The notes under the pieces are model-generated. The model had not been told where the DNA came from, did not search any database, and worked only from the letters and a program-made list of their open reading frames with translations. A DNA stretch of 64,000 nucleotides from M3007 sp039804245 (lineage in GTDB: Bacteria > Bacteroidota > Bacteroidia > Chitinophagales > Saprospiraceae), in NCBI GenBank assembly GCA_039804245.1, contig JBDLWO010000065.1, positions 1-64,000 of the forward strand, in the 5' to 3' direction. Positions 7,861-16,887 of the stretch are shown piece after piece. The position numbers and the translations under genes were made by a program. Position 1 is the stretch's first letter. The number at the start of each line of letters is the position of its first letter.

Positions 7861-9039
7861 TCAGTCTGTTTCTGTGATATTTTTTGATCCTTCGTACAGA
7901 TCGAAGCGTTGGAAAGAACATTCGAGCGCTCCGTTGAACAGCGTGATCCTTCTGGATGGGCGGAGTCCAAAATGTTTCAGAGCATCCCTGTTGGAAGAAA
8001 TTACCCAGGCATTCCATCCTGCCCAGTGTTGTTTCAGCCGATCTGCGATACCCTTGTAGAAAGAGACGGTATCTTCAACCCTCAGTCTTTCGTCGTAGGG
8101 AGGATTCATCATGAGTATTCCTGAAGCAGCCGGGGGGACCAGTTTTTCGAATGGTATCCGGTCAACTGTGACTACCCGTTCGAGGTTGGCAGCCATGAGA
8201 TTTACAACTGTCGAGTTGCGCGCCCTGAGCTCCATATCCGAGGCGAGTATGGGAAAATCAATATCGCAGATTTGTGTATCGGCGTCTGATTTTATCTGAT
8301 TCCAGAGTGTGGCGTCGAAATCGGGCCATCTGAAGAAACCGAATTTTTCCCTGAAGTACTGGGGCGGCATCTTTTTGGCGAGCATGGTGGCTTCGACGGG
8401 TATTGTTCCGGATCCACACATCGGGTCGGCGAAAGCAGAACTGGCATCCCAGCCTGAGTGAAGAATCATGCCGGCTGCGAGCACTTCATTCAGAGGAGCT
8501 TCCACCGTATCCTTCCTGTAATTACGGCGATGGAGCGAATCGCCACTGGAGTCGAGCGACACGATAACCGTAGTACCCTGAATATGAATATTAACCCTCA
8601 GAGATGGTGCAACAGTATTGACCGTCGGCCTGCGGTTATACTTGTCTCTGAACTGATCTACAATAGCATCCTTGACGAGTTGCGCGACGTAGTGGGAGTG
8701 CGTGAACACCGTACCGCTGGTTACTGCGTCTATAGCGAGCGTATCACCGGGGCCAAGAAACTGCGACCAGTCAATATCCCTGATTCCACCATACAGATTG
8801 CTTTCGTTATAAGCCGGGAAAGAGGTGAGTTTTTTCAATATTCGCAGAGCTGTTCTGAGCTCATAGTTGGCGCGATACATCATTCGGGTATCGCCTTCAA
8901 AGGCTACAGCCCGTTTGAGTTCACGAACACCCTGGGCGCCGATTGCCGACAGTTCAGCGGAGAGTACCGGCTCAAGGCCGGCCATGGTTTTAACGATAAA
9001 AGTGTGCAAGCGAATTATTTTGGCACAAAGGTACGACAT
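7861..9039 (-). CDS. THUMP-domain class I RNA methyltransferase (RlmL/YcbY N-terminal type)
   Basis: A 392-aa SAM-dependent methyltransferase with an N-terminal ferredoxin-like/THUMP region (FIVKTMAGLEPVLSAEL ... ALRILK) and a C-terminal Rossmann domain. DPMCGSGTIPVEA is the SAM-binding motif and MMNPPYDERL the NPPY catalytic motif of N2-guanine methylation, so the likely product is 23S rRNA (guanine-N2)-methyltransferase activity. The start is uncertain: the ATG at 9039 overlaps a perfect -7 box, TACCTTTG (9026-9033 on this strand). If that box is used, translation would begin at the TTG at 9009 (giving MHTFIVKTMAG, a usual family N-terminus) or the ATG at 8985. Confidence 0.85.
   Translation of the reverse strand: MSYLCAKIIRLHTFIVKTMAGLEPVLSAELSAIGAQGVRELKRAVAFEGDTRMMYRANYELRTALRILKKLTSFPAYNESNLYGGIRDIDWSQFLGPGDTLAIDAVTSGTVFTHSHYVAQLVKDAIVDQFRDKYNRRPTVNTVAPSLRVNIHIQGTTVIVSLDSSGDSLHRRNYRKDTVEAPLNEVLAAGMILHSGWDASSAFADPMCGSGTIPVEATMLAKKMPPQYFREKFGFFRWPDFDATLWNQIKSDADTQICDIDFPILASDMELRARNSTVVNLMAANLERVVTVDRIPFEKLVPPAASGILMMNPPYDERLRVEDTVSFYKGIADRLKQHWAGWNAWVISSNRDALKHFGLRPSRRITLFNGALECSFQRFDLYEGSKNITETD
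9026..9033 (-). promoter_or_regulatory. -7 promoter box of the THUMP methyltransferase gene
   Basis: TACCTTTG on the minus strand, with a TTG 16 bases upstream (9050-9052), shorter than the usual 19-21 spacing. It argues that the ATG at 9039 is too far upstream to be the real start. Confidence 0.5.
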
Positions 9040-9054
9040 AAACAGGCTACAACG

Positions 9055-9086
9055 ACGAAAGGCATGCCGGAAGACATGCCTTTCGT
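9055..9086 (-). terminator. Hairpin between the triple-SPOR gene and the methyltransferase gene
   Basis: ACGAAAGGCATG and CATGCCTTTCGT form a perfect 12-bp stem around an 8-base loop. It lies downstream of the stop at 9274 and just upstream of the next promoter. The T-run after the stem is weak, so termination is likely but not certain. Confidence 0.6.
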
Positions 9087-9192
9087 ATAAACCAACATTT
9101 AAAACCTGCTTTTTTCTAGCCGGAGGCTCATCCGCATCCGGGTCTGGAAGTAAAACGAAGTATCTCACGGATTCGCTGCCTGTACCGCGCAT

Positions 9193-9268
9193 ATTCAGGA
9201 GATTTTCCGGGATTCTCTGCCGTTGGCAAAAAAGCTATTTTTGACTCGGCGACAGAATCCTGAACAAG
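9193..9268. repeat. Short copy of a dispersed palindromic intergenic repeat
   Basis: GGATTCTCTGCCG ... CGGCGACAGAATCC forms an inverted repeat around TTGGCAAAAAAGCTATTTTTGA (split by a few bases), ending TCCTGAACAAG. Both ends match the termini of the copies at 29615-29769 and 50565-50708, but the middle of about 70 bases is missing. It ends 5 bases from the stop codon of the triple-SPOR gene and could act as its first 3' hairpin. Confidence 0.75.
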
Positions 9269-9273
9269 CGCTC

Positions 9274-12099
9274 TTAGTCTGTGGATGTGTCTTTTATCAC
9301 AATTGCATCCTTGTAGCGGGTTTCAGCCATTATCCTGTTGCGGACCCGGGCGGCTTCCACGGTAGAAGCGAAGCGACCAACAAGAATCAGCGTTTTGCCG
9401 GGGCTGTTGGAGGAGGGGCGGGTCTCAATCTGACCGTACATTTCCAGCTCCCCGGTGTCGAAACGATCCGGGTTGGCTACAGAAGCCACACGAACGAGGT
9501 ATGGCCTTGATACATCCGGAGCTTTATATCCGGCTCCTGCGCCCGTATCACCTGACTTTTCGTTAATCCCTGCCAGAATAAACTCCTGGATATCGGGGTC
9601 ATTGGCGTCAACTTTTACAACAATTACTTCTTCATAGTCGAGCTTGAGCACTTCTGCGCGTGCCTTTTTTGCATCTTCCTGACTTGGCCATACTCCGAGG
9701 TAAAGGAAAATTTCCCCGTCTTTGTTATAAGAGAAAAGATTGGCATTGAGGTTTCGAAGATCTTCGTACTCTCTGGCCCTGATATCACTTGCATCATTAT
9801 AAGTTGCAATTTGCAACACATAATAACTCGCAGAGGTACCGGTACTGGCAGCCTTCTGTGAGGCTTTTTTAACAATCAGATCGGCCCCGGCTCCACGTTC
9901 AGCCACTATAAAAGCTTTTTCATTTCCTTTGCGTGCGACGATCTTTTTGAGTACGGCATCAGCTTCTGCGCGGGTTTTGAAAACACCGAGACGAAGCTTG
10001 TGAAGGTTTTTCTCCTTGCGCACATAAAGGTTACCATCGGTGGAAAAGGCCTCGTAAGAGGAGATACGCGACCGGGAGGGTTCATCCGGAGTAGCTGATA
10101 TTTGAATTGAATATCCGCTTATCTGGTCAATGGCGACAGTTTTGCTGCGTTGTTTGGCCGGAACCAACTTGATAAAAGGAGAACTTGAAGACTTGTCGGA
10201 ATCAGAAACATCAACATCCTCTTCTTCAGCAGGGTCTGAGTCAGGTTCAAGCGAAAGACGGTCGAGTTCGAAGTCATCTTCATTAAACAGAATACGTTCG
10301 ATCGTACTGACATAACCGGTTTTGCTGTAATTGACCACATACGTTTCGCCCGGCTCAACCATCAGTGTGTATTGACCACCTTCGTCAGACTCCGTTTCGA
10401 AGCCATTCTCTTCATCGCCAAAATCCACAGTAACCGTTACACCTGAAAGTGCCTTGCGTGTAGCAGCGTCAATGATGCGGCCTGTATAACTTTCGCGGGC
10501 ATCGCGTTCGAGGGCAACAGTGATGACCACGCTGGCTTTGCCAAACTTTTTCTGCTCAATTTCGGCATCGCGGTAGCCAATTTTTCGGATAACAATATTA
10601 CAATTTACCGGTTTGTCCAGTTCTTCGAATTTGAATACACCGCTGGCGTCAGTCATACCCATTTGTTCCGAGCAATCACCCAGATCAACCTCGGCTTTGG
10701 GAATCGGTTTGCCATCCTCGTCCAGAACAGTAAGTTTCAGCGTTCTCGGAGCCGGAGTTGTGCCACCACCTTTGGTAGTTGTGAGAGAATTTCCGGAGGC
10801 AGAGCCTTTGGCAGCCACCGAACCTCCTGATACCCGGGCGCTTAATTTCCAGATATCGGTACTACCTTTTCCTTTCCCGCGGTTACTGGATACGTAGCCG
10901 GTTTTCTGATTTTTATCGAGTACAAAACCGAAATCATCTGAAGATGAATTGACAACTGGTCCCATGTTCACGACTTCAGCATTGTTTTTATCCGAGTAGT
11001 CGAAAGAGAAAACATCGAGGCCTCCCAGGCCCGGGTGCCAGTCGGAGGAGAAATACAATTCATCTCCGTTATAAAAAGGAGAGATTTCATTGCCGGCAGT
11101 ATTGACTGATTCGCCGAGGTTGCGGGGAGTACCCCATACGCCATCGCGGAGAACCGAGACATAAAGATCCCAGCCTCCGTATCCGTCCTTGTTGTCGGAT
11201 GCAAAAAACAACATCTTGCCGTCGGGCGAAAGAGAAGGGAATCCGGTGGAATACTTGACACTGTTGTGTGTGAAGGGCTTGATATTCTTCCACTTGCCGC
11301 TGGCGTCCACATCTGCCGTGTAGAGACTCATGCTGGCGTTGGCGTCATCGGTGATACGCACGCCGTTGACAAAATTGTTCCTGCAGAAAACCACCCTGCC
11401 TGCATCAGCGGAGTAACTGACAGGGCCTTCATTGGGTGTATTCTGCAATTCAGACCGGAGCGCTTGCAACTTTTGCAGTTGGCCAGTCTGGGAGGATACC
11501 TGTGCAGAGAGGAGCCAGTTCTGATTTCCTCTGCCGCTTGATTTTGAAGTTGAAGCGAACTCCGGGTTAAAGGAAACAAACACCAGTTTATTGCCTTGCA
11601 ACGATGACAGAAAATCATCACCTGTTGTATTTACAGTTTCATTTCTGGCCGTCCAGGGGCTGTTTGAATCGCTGCTTTCAAGTGCGAAGTCACACATATC
11701 TGCGAAGTGTTGGCCAACAGCTTCATTTTCATCTGCGTAGCTGAGGAACTGTTCCTTTGCCAGATCATAGTCACCCGTCTGCATCAGTGCTTTGCCGTAA
11801 CTGAGATATGTTTCAGGTGAAACGTCGCTTTGCTTAACAGCCTTCTCGTACCATAAAACGGCTTTTTCGGGACTGTTCATCCTGAAATAACAGTGGCCTG
11901 ATCCGGCAAGTGCCCTGGTATTTGAAGGTTCCTTCTTCAGAACAAGCTGATAATTTTGCAGGGCCTCCTGATATGCATAAAGACCGAATTGACGGTCTGC
12001 TCTGGAAATTTCCTCTTTTAATGTAGATTTTTGCGCGATAACCGTACCCGTCAGAGAAAGGAGGAGCGCGATGCACGCGGGGCGAAGAATCGTGTTCAT
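9274..12099 (-). CDS. PorE-like TPR / PD40 propeller / carboxypeptidase-regulatory protein with three C-terminal SPOR domains
   Basis: A 941-aa envelope protein with a signal peptide ending near TVIAQ (residue 23). Domains in order: TPR repeats (about 25-140); a WD40-like PD40 beta-propeller with SPDGKMLFFASDNKDGYGGWD and DELYFSSDWHPGLGG (about 150-430); a Gly/Thr-rich linker; two carboxypeptidase-regulatory-like folds (about 455-620); an acidic linker; then three SPOR-like domains beginning GYSIQISAT, YYVLQIATYN and PYLVRVASV. PorE of the T9SS has the same TPR-propeller-CRD order but ends in an OmpA peptidoglycan-binding domain. SPOR domains bind denuded glycan strands, so this protein probably also ties an outer-membrane complex to peptidoglycan (inference). 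It has its own promoter with a long leader. Confidence 0.8.
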   Translation of the reverse strand: MNTILRPACIALLLSLTGTVIAQKSTLKEEISRADRQFGLYAYQEALQNYQLVLKKEPSNTRALAGSGHCYFRMNSPEKAVLWYEKAVKQSDVSPETYLSYGKALMQTGDYDLAKEQFLSYADENEAVGQHFADMCDFALESSDSNSPWTARNETVNTTGDDFLSSLQGNKLVFVSFNPEFASTSKSSGRGNQNWLLSAQVSSQTGQLQKLQALRSELQNTPNEGPVSYSADAGRVVFCRNNFVNGVRITDDANASMSLYTADVDASGKWKNIKPFTHNSVKYSTGFPSLSPDGKMLFFASDNKDGYGGWDLYVSVLRDGVWGTPRNLGESVNTAGNEISPFYNGDELYFSSDWHPGLGGLDVFSFDYSDKNNAEVVNMGPVVNSSSDDFGFVLDKNQKTGYVSSNRGKGKGSTDIWKLSARVSGGSVAAKGSASGNSLTTTKGGGTTPAPRTLKLTVLDEDGKPIPKAEVDLGDCSEQMGMTDASGVFKFEELDKPVNCNIVIRKIGYRDAEIEQKKFGKASVVITVALERDARESYTGRIIDAATRKALSGVTVTVDFGDEENGFETESDEGGQYTLMVEPGETYVVNYSKTGYVSTIERILFNEDDFELDRLSLEPDSDPAEEEDVDVSDSDKSSSSPFIKLVPAKQRSKTVAIDQISGYSIQISATPDEPSRSRISSYEAFSTDGNLYVRKEKNLHKLRLGVFKTRAEADAVLKKIVARKGNEKAFIVAERGAGADLIVKKASQKAASTGTSASYYVLQIATYNDASDIRAREYEDLRNLNANLFSYNKDGEIFLYLGVWPSQEDAKKARAEVLKLDYEEVIVVKVDANDPDIQEFILAGINEKSGDTGAGAGYKAPDVSRPYLVRVASVANPDRFDTGELEMYGQIETRPSSNSPGKTLILVGRFASTVEAARVRNRIMAETRYKDAIVIKDTSTD

Positions 12100-12320
12100 A
12101 AGCTGTGTAAGTTAATTTATAGAAAATTTTAGCGTGCCAGCCGCCGCTTCCGAACATCAATGACTAAAACACCGATGAAGGTTACAGATTGATGTCAGAA
12201 TTTCTGACACGGCAATCACACGTGTTGGAGATATAGACTGACCATGTTGCAAGAGACAGGTATCAGCCCGTTTGAACATTATTTATAACAGACGGAGGGA
12301 CTACTGTGCGAATTAGGGAA
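12100..12320 (-). other. Long 5' leader (about 217 nt) of the triple-SPOR gene
   Basis: This stretch has no gene on either strand. If the promoter at 12321-12352 is used, it is transcribed as an unusually long untranslated leader. It contains the inverted repeat TGTCAGAA-T-TTCTGACA at 12193-12209. I recognise no known riboswitch. Confidence 0.5.
12193..12209. repeat. 8-bp inverted repeat in the leader
   Basis: TGTCAGAA and TTCTGACA separated by one T. The dyad could be a protein-binding site; as RNA its loop is too tight for a perfect hairpin to the centre. It lies about 95 bases before the start codon. Confidence 0.45.
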
Positions 12321-12352
12321 CAAAACTATATACAAACGTCTGTATTTACAAA
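12321..12352 (-). promoter_or_regulatory. Promoter of the triple-SPOR gene
   Basis: On the minus strand TTTG (12349-12352), 20 bases, then TAGTTTTG (12321-12328): an exact fit to the Bacteroidota -33/-7 pattern. It sits directly after the terminator of the preceding gene. Confidence 0.7.
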
Positions 12353-12381
12353 TTATTTTTTCATCACTTCTGTTTTCAAAC

Positions 12382-12421
12382 AAAAAAACCGGGAATAATA
12401 CTGTTTGATTATTCCCGGTTT
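12382..12421 (-). terminator. Rho-independent terminator of the TPR membrane protein gene
   Basis: AAACCGGGAATAAT and ATTATTCCCGGTTT form a perfect 14-bp stem with an 8-base loop, followed on the minus strand by seven T. It lies 13 bases after the stop codon at 12434. Confidence 0.93.
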
Positions 12422-12433
12422 CCGTTATCAGTA

Positions 12434-13153
12434 TCACATCTGAGGTTTCAGACGGTAAATATATTTTTCGATGTCGCGCCAGTCGGATATCTGCTGATTT
12501 GGGTAATCGCGGCGGATTCTCTCATAAGCTTCGAGGGCGGCATCTTTATTTCCCTGAAACTCATTCAGCATACCGAGTTTTTTCAGGTAATAGATGGCGA
12601 CTACATCAGCTTCAGCGGCATCAGCAGCCTTCTCGTAATAACCGAGTGCGTTTGAATAATCCTGCTTTTCGGAGTAAGCGTCACCCAGAAGACCATATTT
12701 CATGGCGGGCAGAACGGCTCCGTCGGCGTCCACATTATTCAGGAAACTGATTGCCTCATCATAGTTGCCAAGGTTGAGGTTGCACACACCTGCATAGTAA
12801 CTGCAGGCGCTGCCGGCGGGTGTGCCGCTGTATTCGTCGGCGAGCGCGGCGAAACCCTGGAAACCAACTCCCTCGAGGCCACTGTCAGAAGTACCATTGA
12901 GTGCGAGCTGGAATGAATCACGGGCGAACTGCTGCTCCGCTTTCCACATAGCGGCGAGAGCCTCTTTATTCTTCGGGGCAAGAACGAGATTTTTGTACAG
13001 CAGCCAGCCTCCAAAGAGCACGACTACTGCGCCAAGGGCGTACATAAGATTTTTGGGATCCTGAGCCCAGGAAGGGAGTGAGGATGTAGTGCCCGTGCTC
13101 GATACCTCTTGTACCTCAACGATTTCTGCCTGATCGGATTTGCGTTTAGCCAT
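12434..13153 (-). CDS. Membrane-anchored tetratricopeptide repeat protein (YfgM-like)
   Basis: 239 aa. A short charged cytoplasmic N-terminus is followed by one membrane helix (LMYALGAVVVLFGGWLLY, about residues 36-53) and then a TPR array, with visible repeats GNYDEAISFLNNV, QDYSNALGYYEKA and GNKDAALEAYERI. The architecture resembles YfgM/Wza-like tetratricopeptide proteins that assist secretion or envelope assembly; the function is not established by the sequence. It is transcribed alone and divergently from smc, with a strong terminator 13 bases after the stop. Confidence 0.8.
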   Translation of the reverse strand: MAKRKSDQAEIVEVQEVSSTGTTSSLPSWAQDPKNLMYALGAVVVLFGGWLLYKNLVLAPKNKEALAAMWKAEQQFARDSFQLALNGTSDSGLEGVGFQGFAALADEYSGTPAGSACSYYAGVCNLNLGNYDEAISFLNNVDADGAVLPAMKYGLLGDAYSEKQDYSNALGYYEKAADAAEADVVAIYYLKKLGMLNEFQGNKDAALEAYERIRRDYPNQQISDWRDIEKYIYRLKPQM

Positions 13154-13194
13154 ATCTTAACTGAAATTTTTGGTTGCTTCTCAAAAAATGCCCG

Positions 13195-13202
13195 CAAAAG
13201 TA
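13195..13202 (-). promoter_or_regulatory. -7 promoter box of the TPR membrane protein gene
   Basis: TACTTTTG on the minus strand, 41 bases before the start codon. A TTG lies 16 bases upstream (13219-13221), shorter than ideal. Confidence 0.45.
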
Positions 13203-13339
13203 GGGAAATTTTTTGTTCCAAGTTTGAATTATTCTTTTTTTTGCATGATGTGATGAAGGTAATTTTTTTAATTATCTCATTCAGATATCATATTTTCGCC
13301 CTCCTTTTTTGAAAACAGACCCCGGAAAAAACTCTGCCT

Positions 13340-16300
13340 ATGCGCCTTAAATCGTTAGAAATCAAGGGTTTCAAGTCTTTTGCCAACGAGACAGCACTGC
13401 ACTTCAATGCAGATGTCACGGGTGTCGTGGGCCCTAACGGCTCCGGGAAAAGCAATGTGGTGGATTCTATCCGGTGGGTGCTCGGCGAACAAAAAAGCAG
13501 TCAGTTGCGCCTCGACAAGATGTCGTCGGTGATTTTCAACGGTACGAAAAAGAAGAAAGAGGGCCAGATGGCTCAGGTCACGCTCACTTTTGACAATACA
13601 AAAAATGTTCTGCCCACCGAATATACAACTGTCAGTATCAGTCGGATTCTGTACAGAAGCGGAGAAAGTGAATACCGGCTCAACGGTGTAACCTGCCGCC
13701 TGAAAGATATCACCTCGCTTTTCCTCGATACCGGTATCGGGCCCGACTCCTATGCTATCATCGCACTCAATATGGTGGAGGATATGCTCAGCGATCGCGA
13801 GCAGGCACGCCGAAAAATGTTCGAACAGGCAGCAGGAGTAAGCAAATATAAAGCAAGAAAACACGAAACCCAACAGAAACTCGAAGCCACAGCCGCTGAT
13901 CTCGACCGCGTGGAAGACCTCCTGTTCGAGATTACAGACCAACTTAAAAAACTCGAAAAGCAGGCAGAACGCGCCCAGAAATACTACGAACTGAAAAATG
14001 AATACAAGAATCTGAGCGTCGAACTGGCAGTACATAACCTGGCACGACATAAAAAAACCTACAGGGAACTGGAAGGCCAGATTACACGCGAGGAAGACAA
14101 TTACCGAAGTTCAGAGGCGATGTCGAGACTGCTCGAAGCCGATATTGAAGCAAAAAGGAAGAGCCACACCGACAAGGAATCTTCCCTGAGTACCCAGCAG
14201 CAGGAGGTGAACCGTCTTACCGGACGCATCAGAAGCCGTGAAAATGAAAAAGCGATGCTGGAACAGAAAAGAACGTTCATCAGCTCCGATATTCAACGGC
14301 TCACCGACCAGATTGCCGCAAACTCAAGAACCGTGGCATCGCTGGAGATTGAAGTGGATGGATACCAGACTGATCTCAACTATGAGCGCAATGTGGAGGC
14401 CGATCTCGAAACAGCACTCGAAGCCGCTCGCAAACGCCTCGATGATGTCAGATCAAATCATAATCTGCTGAAGGGAAATCTGGATGAATTCGTCAGGGAA
14501 CAACAGACAGTTGAGCGCGAAATCGTCGAACTGGAAAAAACAAGGGCAATTCAGGCCAACCAGATCGAAAATCTGCGCAGAGATGTGGAAAGAACGCTGA
14601 ATGACATCGCTGCAAGAAAAGAGGAAATGAAGGTACTGGAAATTGAACTGCTCAAACAATCAGACGCAGAGGAAACTCAGACCGACAGGATTGCACAAAT
14701 CGAAAAGGCCGAAGAAAAGCGCAGATCGGATATTCAGCATACAGAAAAAGAACTGGAAGCTATCCTGAAGAAACAGGCTGATCACAACCGCCAGCTCGAC
14801 TCCCGCCGCAATGAGTTCAAGCTCACCAAAAGTATGGTGGAGTCACTGGAAGGATTCCCCGAAAGTATCAAGTTCCTGAGTCAGGACAAGGAGTGGGCGA
14901 AAAGATGTCCCCTCCTGTCTGATCTGATTTATGTTCGTGAAGAATACAGGGTTGTCATCGAGAACTACCTGGAAAATTACCTGAACTATTATGTGGTTCC
15001 CAATGCCGATGAAGCCGTGAAAGCCATCTCGCTGCTAGGCAAAAGCCAGAAGGGTCGTGCCAATTTCTTCATTCTGGATGCCATCAGTCAGTATGAGATG
15101 CCTCTTTTGCTGCCCGGCGGTGGAGTTCGGGCTGTGGAACTGGTGGAAGCCGACCCCCAATACCGGCATCTCATCGAGTATCTGCTGGGTAACGTGGTCA
15201 TTGTGGAAGAAGATACCCCTACCCTGCCCGCTGGCTCTGATATAACGGTTCTTTCCAAAACAGGAACCATGATCAGGCGGCGCTTCAGTATGAGTGGTGG
15301 TTCTGTTGGACTCTTTGAAGGAAAAAAAATAGGCCGGAAAAAGAACCTTGAAGTACTCGAAACAGATATTAAAAAACTGGAATCAACCGAGGGACAGCTG
15401 AATATCCAGTCAAGTACTGTTCGCACGCACCTGCAGGCGCTGAAGAATGCCGACGAGTCGGCTACCCTGCAGCGCGAGCGGGAGGCTCTCAACCGGATCC
15501 GGCAGGAAAGAGCCGGTACCCGGGCGAAATTCGATAATATAGCCGCATTCGTGGCCAATTTCGACGCACAGGCAGGCGATGCGAATCAGCGCATCGAATC
15601 ACTGACTGCCAGTAATGCCTCTATCGAAAAACTGCTGCTGGAAAAGAATGCACAGGCAGATGCTCTCCGCGAACGGCTCTCAAACGCCGATGGCTCTTTC
15701 AGGGATGTGGCAGAACAACTCAGCCAGGCCAGCGCTGCCTTTAACCAGAATAACATCGGGTTTATTCAACAGCAAAACAGGGTAAACACCCTCAGACAGG
15801 AACTCAGCTTCCGTGAAAAAAGGAGAGAAGAACTCCGACAGACCCTCTCGTCAGCACAGAATACCCTCGCCCGACACACCGACGAGATTGGACTGCTTGA
15901 AGCCGATATTGCCCGAATTGGCCAGGAACTGGCAGCCGGTTATGCTGAAAAAAAGGAGAAAGAAGCATCTCTCAGTGGGGTTGAACAGGCCTATTTCAAG
16001 GCAAGGAATGAAATTCACGAACTCGAAAACAAACAGCGCGATAACTTCCGGAAACAGCAGGAACTGCAAAGCCTGGTCAATCGGTTGAAAGACCGCTTCT
16101 CTGATGTCAAATTTGAAATCACAGCCATCGGCGAGCGCCTGCGTGCAGAGTTCGGTATCGGAGTAAATGATGTGATTAATCGCGAACCGGATGAGAAATA
16201 TAACCGTGAAATGCTCGAAAAAGAGGTCAATAACCTCAAGAGACGGCTCGACAACTACGGGGAGATAAACCCGATGGCTATTGAAGCCTACAACGAAATC

Positions 16301-16885
16301 AAGGAGCGTCACGACACAATTGCCCAACAACGCGACGATATCCTGAATGCAAAGGATAATCTGCTGCAAACTATGAAGGAAATCGAGGAAACAGCTACGG
16401 CACGTTTCCTGGAGTCCTTCACGCAGGTGCGCGAGAACTTTATCAATGTCTTCCGGACATTGTTTACAGAAGATGACTCGGCCGATCTGGTTCTGACCAA
16501 TCCCGACAATCCGCTGGAATCGGATGTCAATATCATAGCGAAACCCAAAGGCAAACGGCCGCAGACTATTGCACAATTGTCGGGCGGAGAGAAAACGCTC
16601 ACAGCTATTGCACTGCTTTTTGCTCTTTATCTGCTCAAGCCGGCGCCATTCTGTATCTTCGATGAGGTGGATGCACCCCTCGATGATGCCAACATTGAAA
16701 AGTTCAACCGGATTATCAGGGAGTTCTCCTCACAGTCGCAGTTTATCGTGGTAACGCACAACAAGGCGACTATGGCCGCTGTGGATACCATATATGGTGT
16801 GTATATGCCAGAGCAGGGAGTATCATCGGTTACGCAGGTGGACTTCAGAAAGCTGAACCACGAAGCGATGGTATTTGAAAGCTGA
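13340..16885 (+). CDS. smc: Chromosome partition protein Smc
   Basis: 1181 aa, the usual length of bacterial SMC. The N-terminal ATPase half has the P-loop GPNGSGKSN at residues 31-39. Two very long coiled coils flank a hinge around residues 510-660 (FPESIKFLSQDKEW ... RRRFSMSGGSVGLFEG). The C-terminal half carries the ABC signature LSGGEKTLTAIALLF and the Walker B segment FCIFDEVDAPLDD. The protein dimerises and organises chromosomes, normally with ScpA and ScpB, which are not in this window. It is a single gene, divergent from a TPR gene. Its stop is 2 bases from the convergent stop of the glycosyltransferase cluster. Confidence 0.97.
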   Translation: MRLKSLEIKGFKSFANETALHFNADVTGVVGPNGSGKSNVVDSIRWVLGEQKSSQLRLDKMSSVIFNGTKKKKEGQMAQVTLTFDNTKNVLPTEYTTVSISRILYRSGESEYRLNGVTCRLKDITSLFLDTGIGPDSYAIIALNMVEDMLSDREQARRKMFEQAAGVSKYKARKHETQQKLEATAADLDRVEDLLFEITDQLKKLEKQAERAQKYYELKNEYKNLSVELAVHNLARHKKTYRELEGQITREEDNYRSSEAMSRLLEADIEAKRKSHTDKESSLSTQQQEVNRLTGRIRSRENEKAMLEQKRTFISSDIQRLTDQIAANSRTVASLEIEVDGYQTDLNYERNVEADLETALEAARKRLDDVRSNHNLLKGNLDEFVREQQTVEREIVELEKTRAIQANQIENLRRDVERTLNDIAARKEEMKVLEIELLKQSDAEETQTDRIAQIEKAEEKRRSDIQHTEKELEAILKKQADHNRQLDSRRNEFKLTKSMVESLEGFPESIKFLSQDKEWAKRCPLLSDLIYVREEYRVVIENYLENYLNYYVVPNADEAVKAISLLGKSQKGRANFFILDAISQYEMPLLLPGGGVRAVELVEADPQYRHLIEYLLGNVVIVEEDTPTLPAGSDITVLSKTGTMIRRRFSMSGGSVGLFEGKKIGRKKNLEVLETDIKKLESTEGQLNIQSSTVRTHLQALKNADESATLQREREALNRIRQERAGTRAKFDNIAAFVANFDAQAGDANQRIESLTASNASIEKLLLEKNAQADALRERLSNADGSFRDVAEQLSQASAAFNQNNIGFIQQQNRVNTLRQELSFREKRREELRQTLSSAQNTLARHTDEIGLLEADIARIGQELAAGYAEKKEKEASLSGVEQAYFKARNEIHELENKQRDNFRKQQELQSLVNRLKDRFSDVKFEITAIGERLRAEFGIGVNDVINREPDEKYNREMLEKEVNNLKRRLDNYGEINPMAIEAYNEIKERHDTIAQQRDDILNAKDNLLQTMKEIEETATARFLESFTQVRENFINVFRTLFTEDDSADLVLTNPDNPLESDVNIIAKPKGKRPQTIAQLSGGEKTLTAIALLFALYLLKPAPFCIFDEVDAPLDDANIEKFNRIIREFSSQSQFIVVTHNKATMAAVDTIYGVYMPEQGVSSVTQVDFRKLNHEAMVFES

Positions 16886-16887
16886 TA

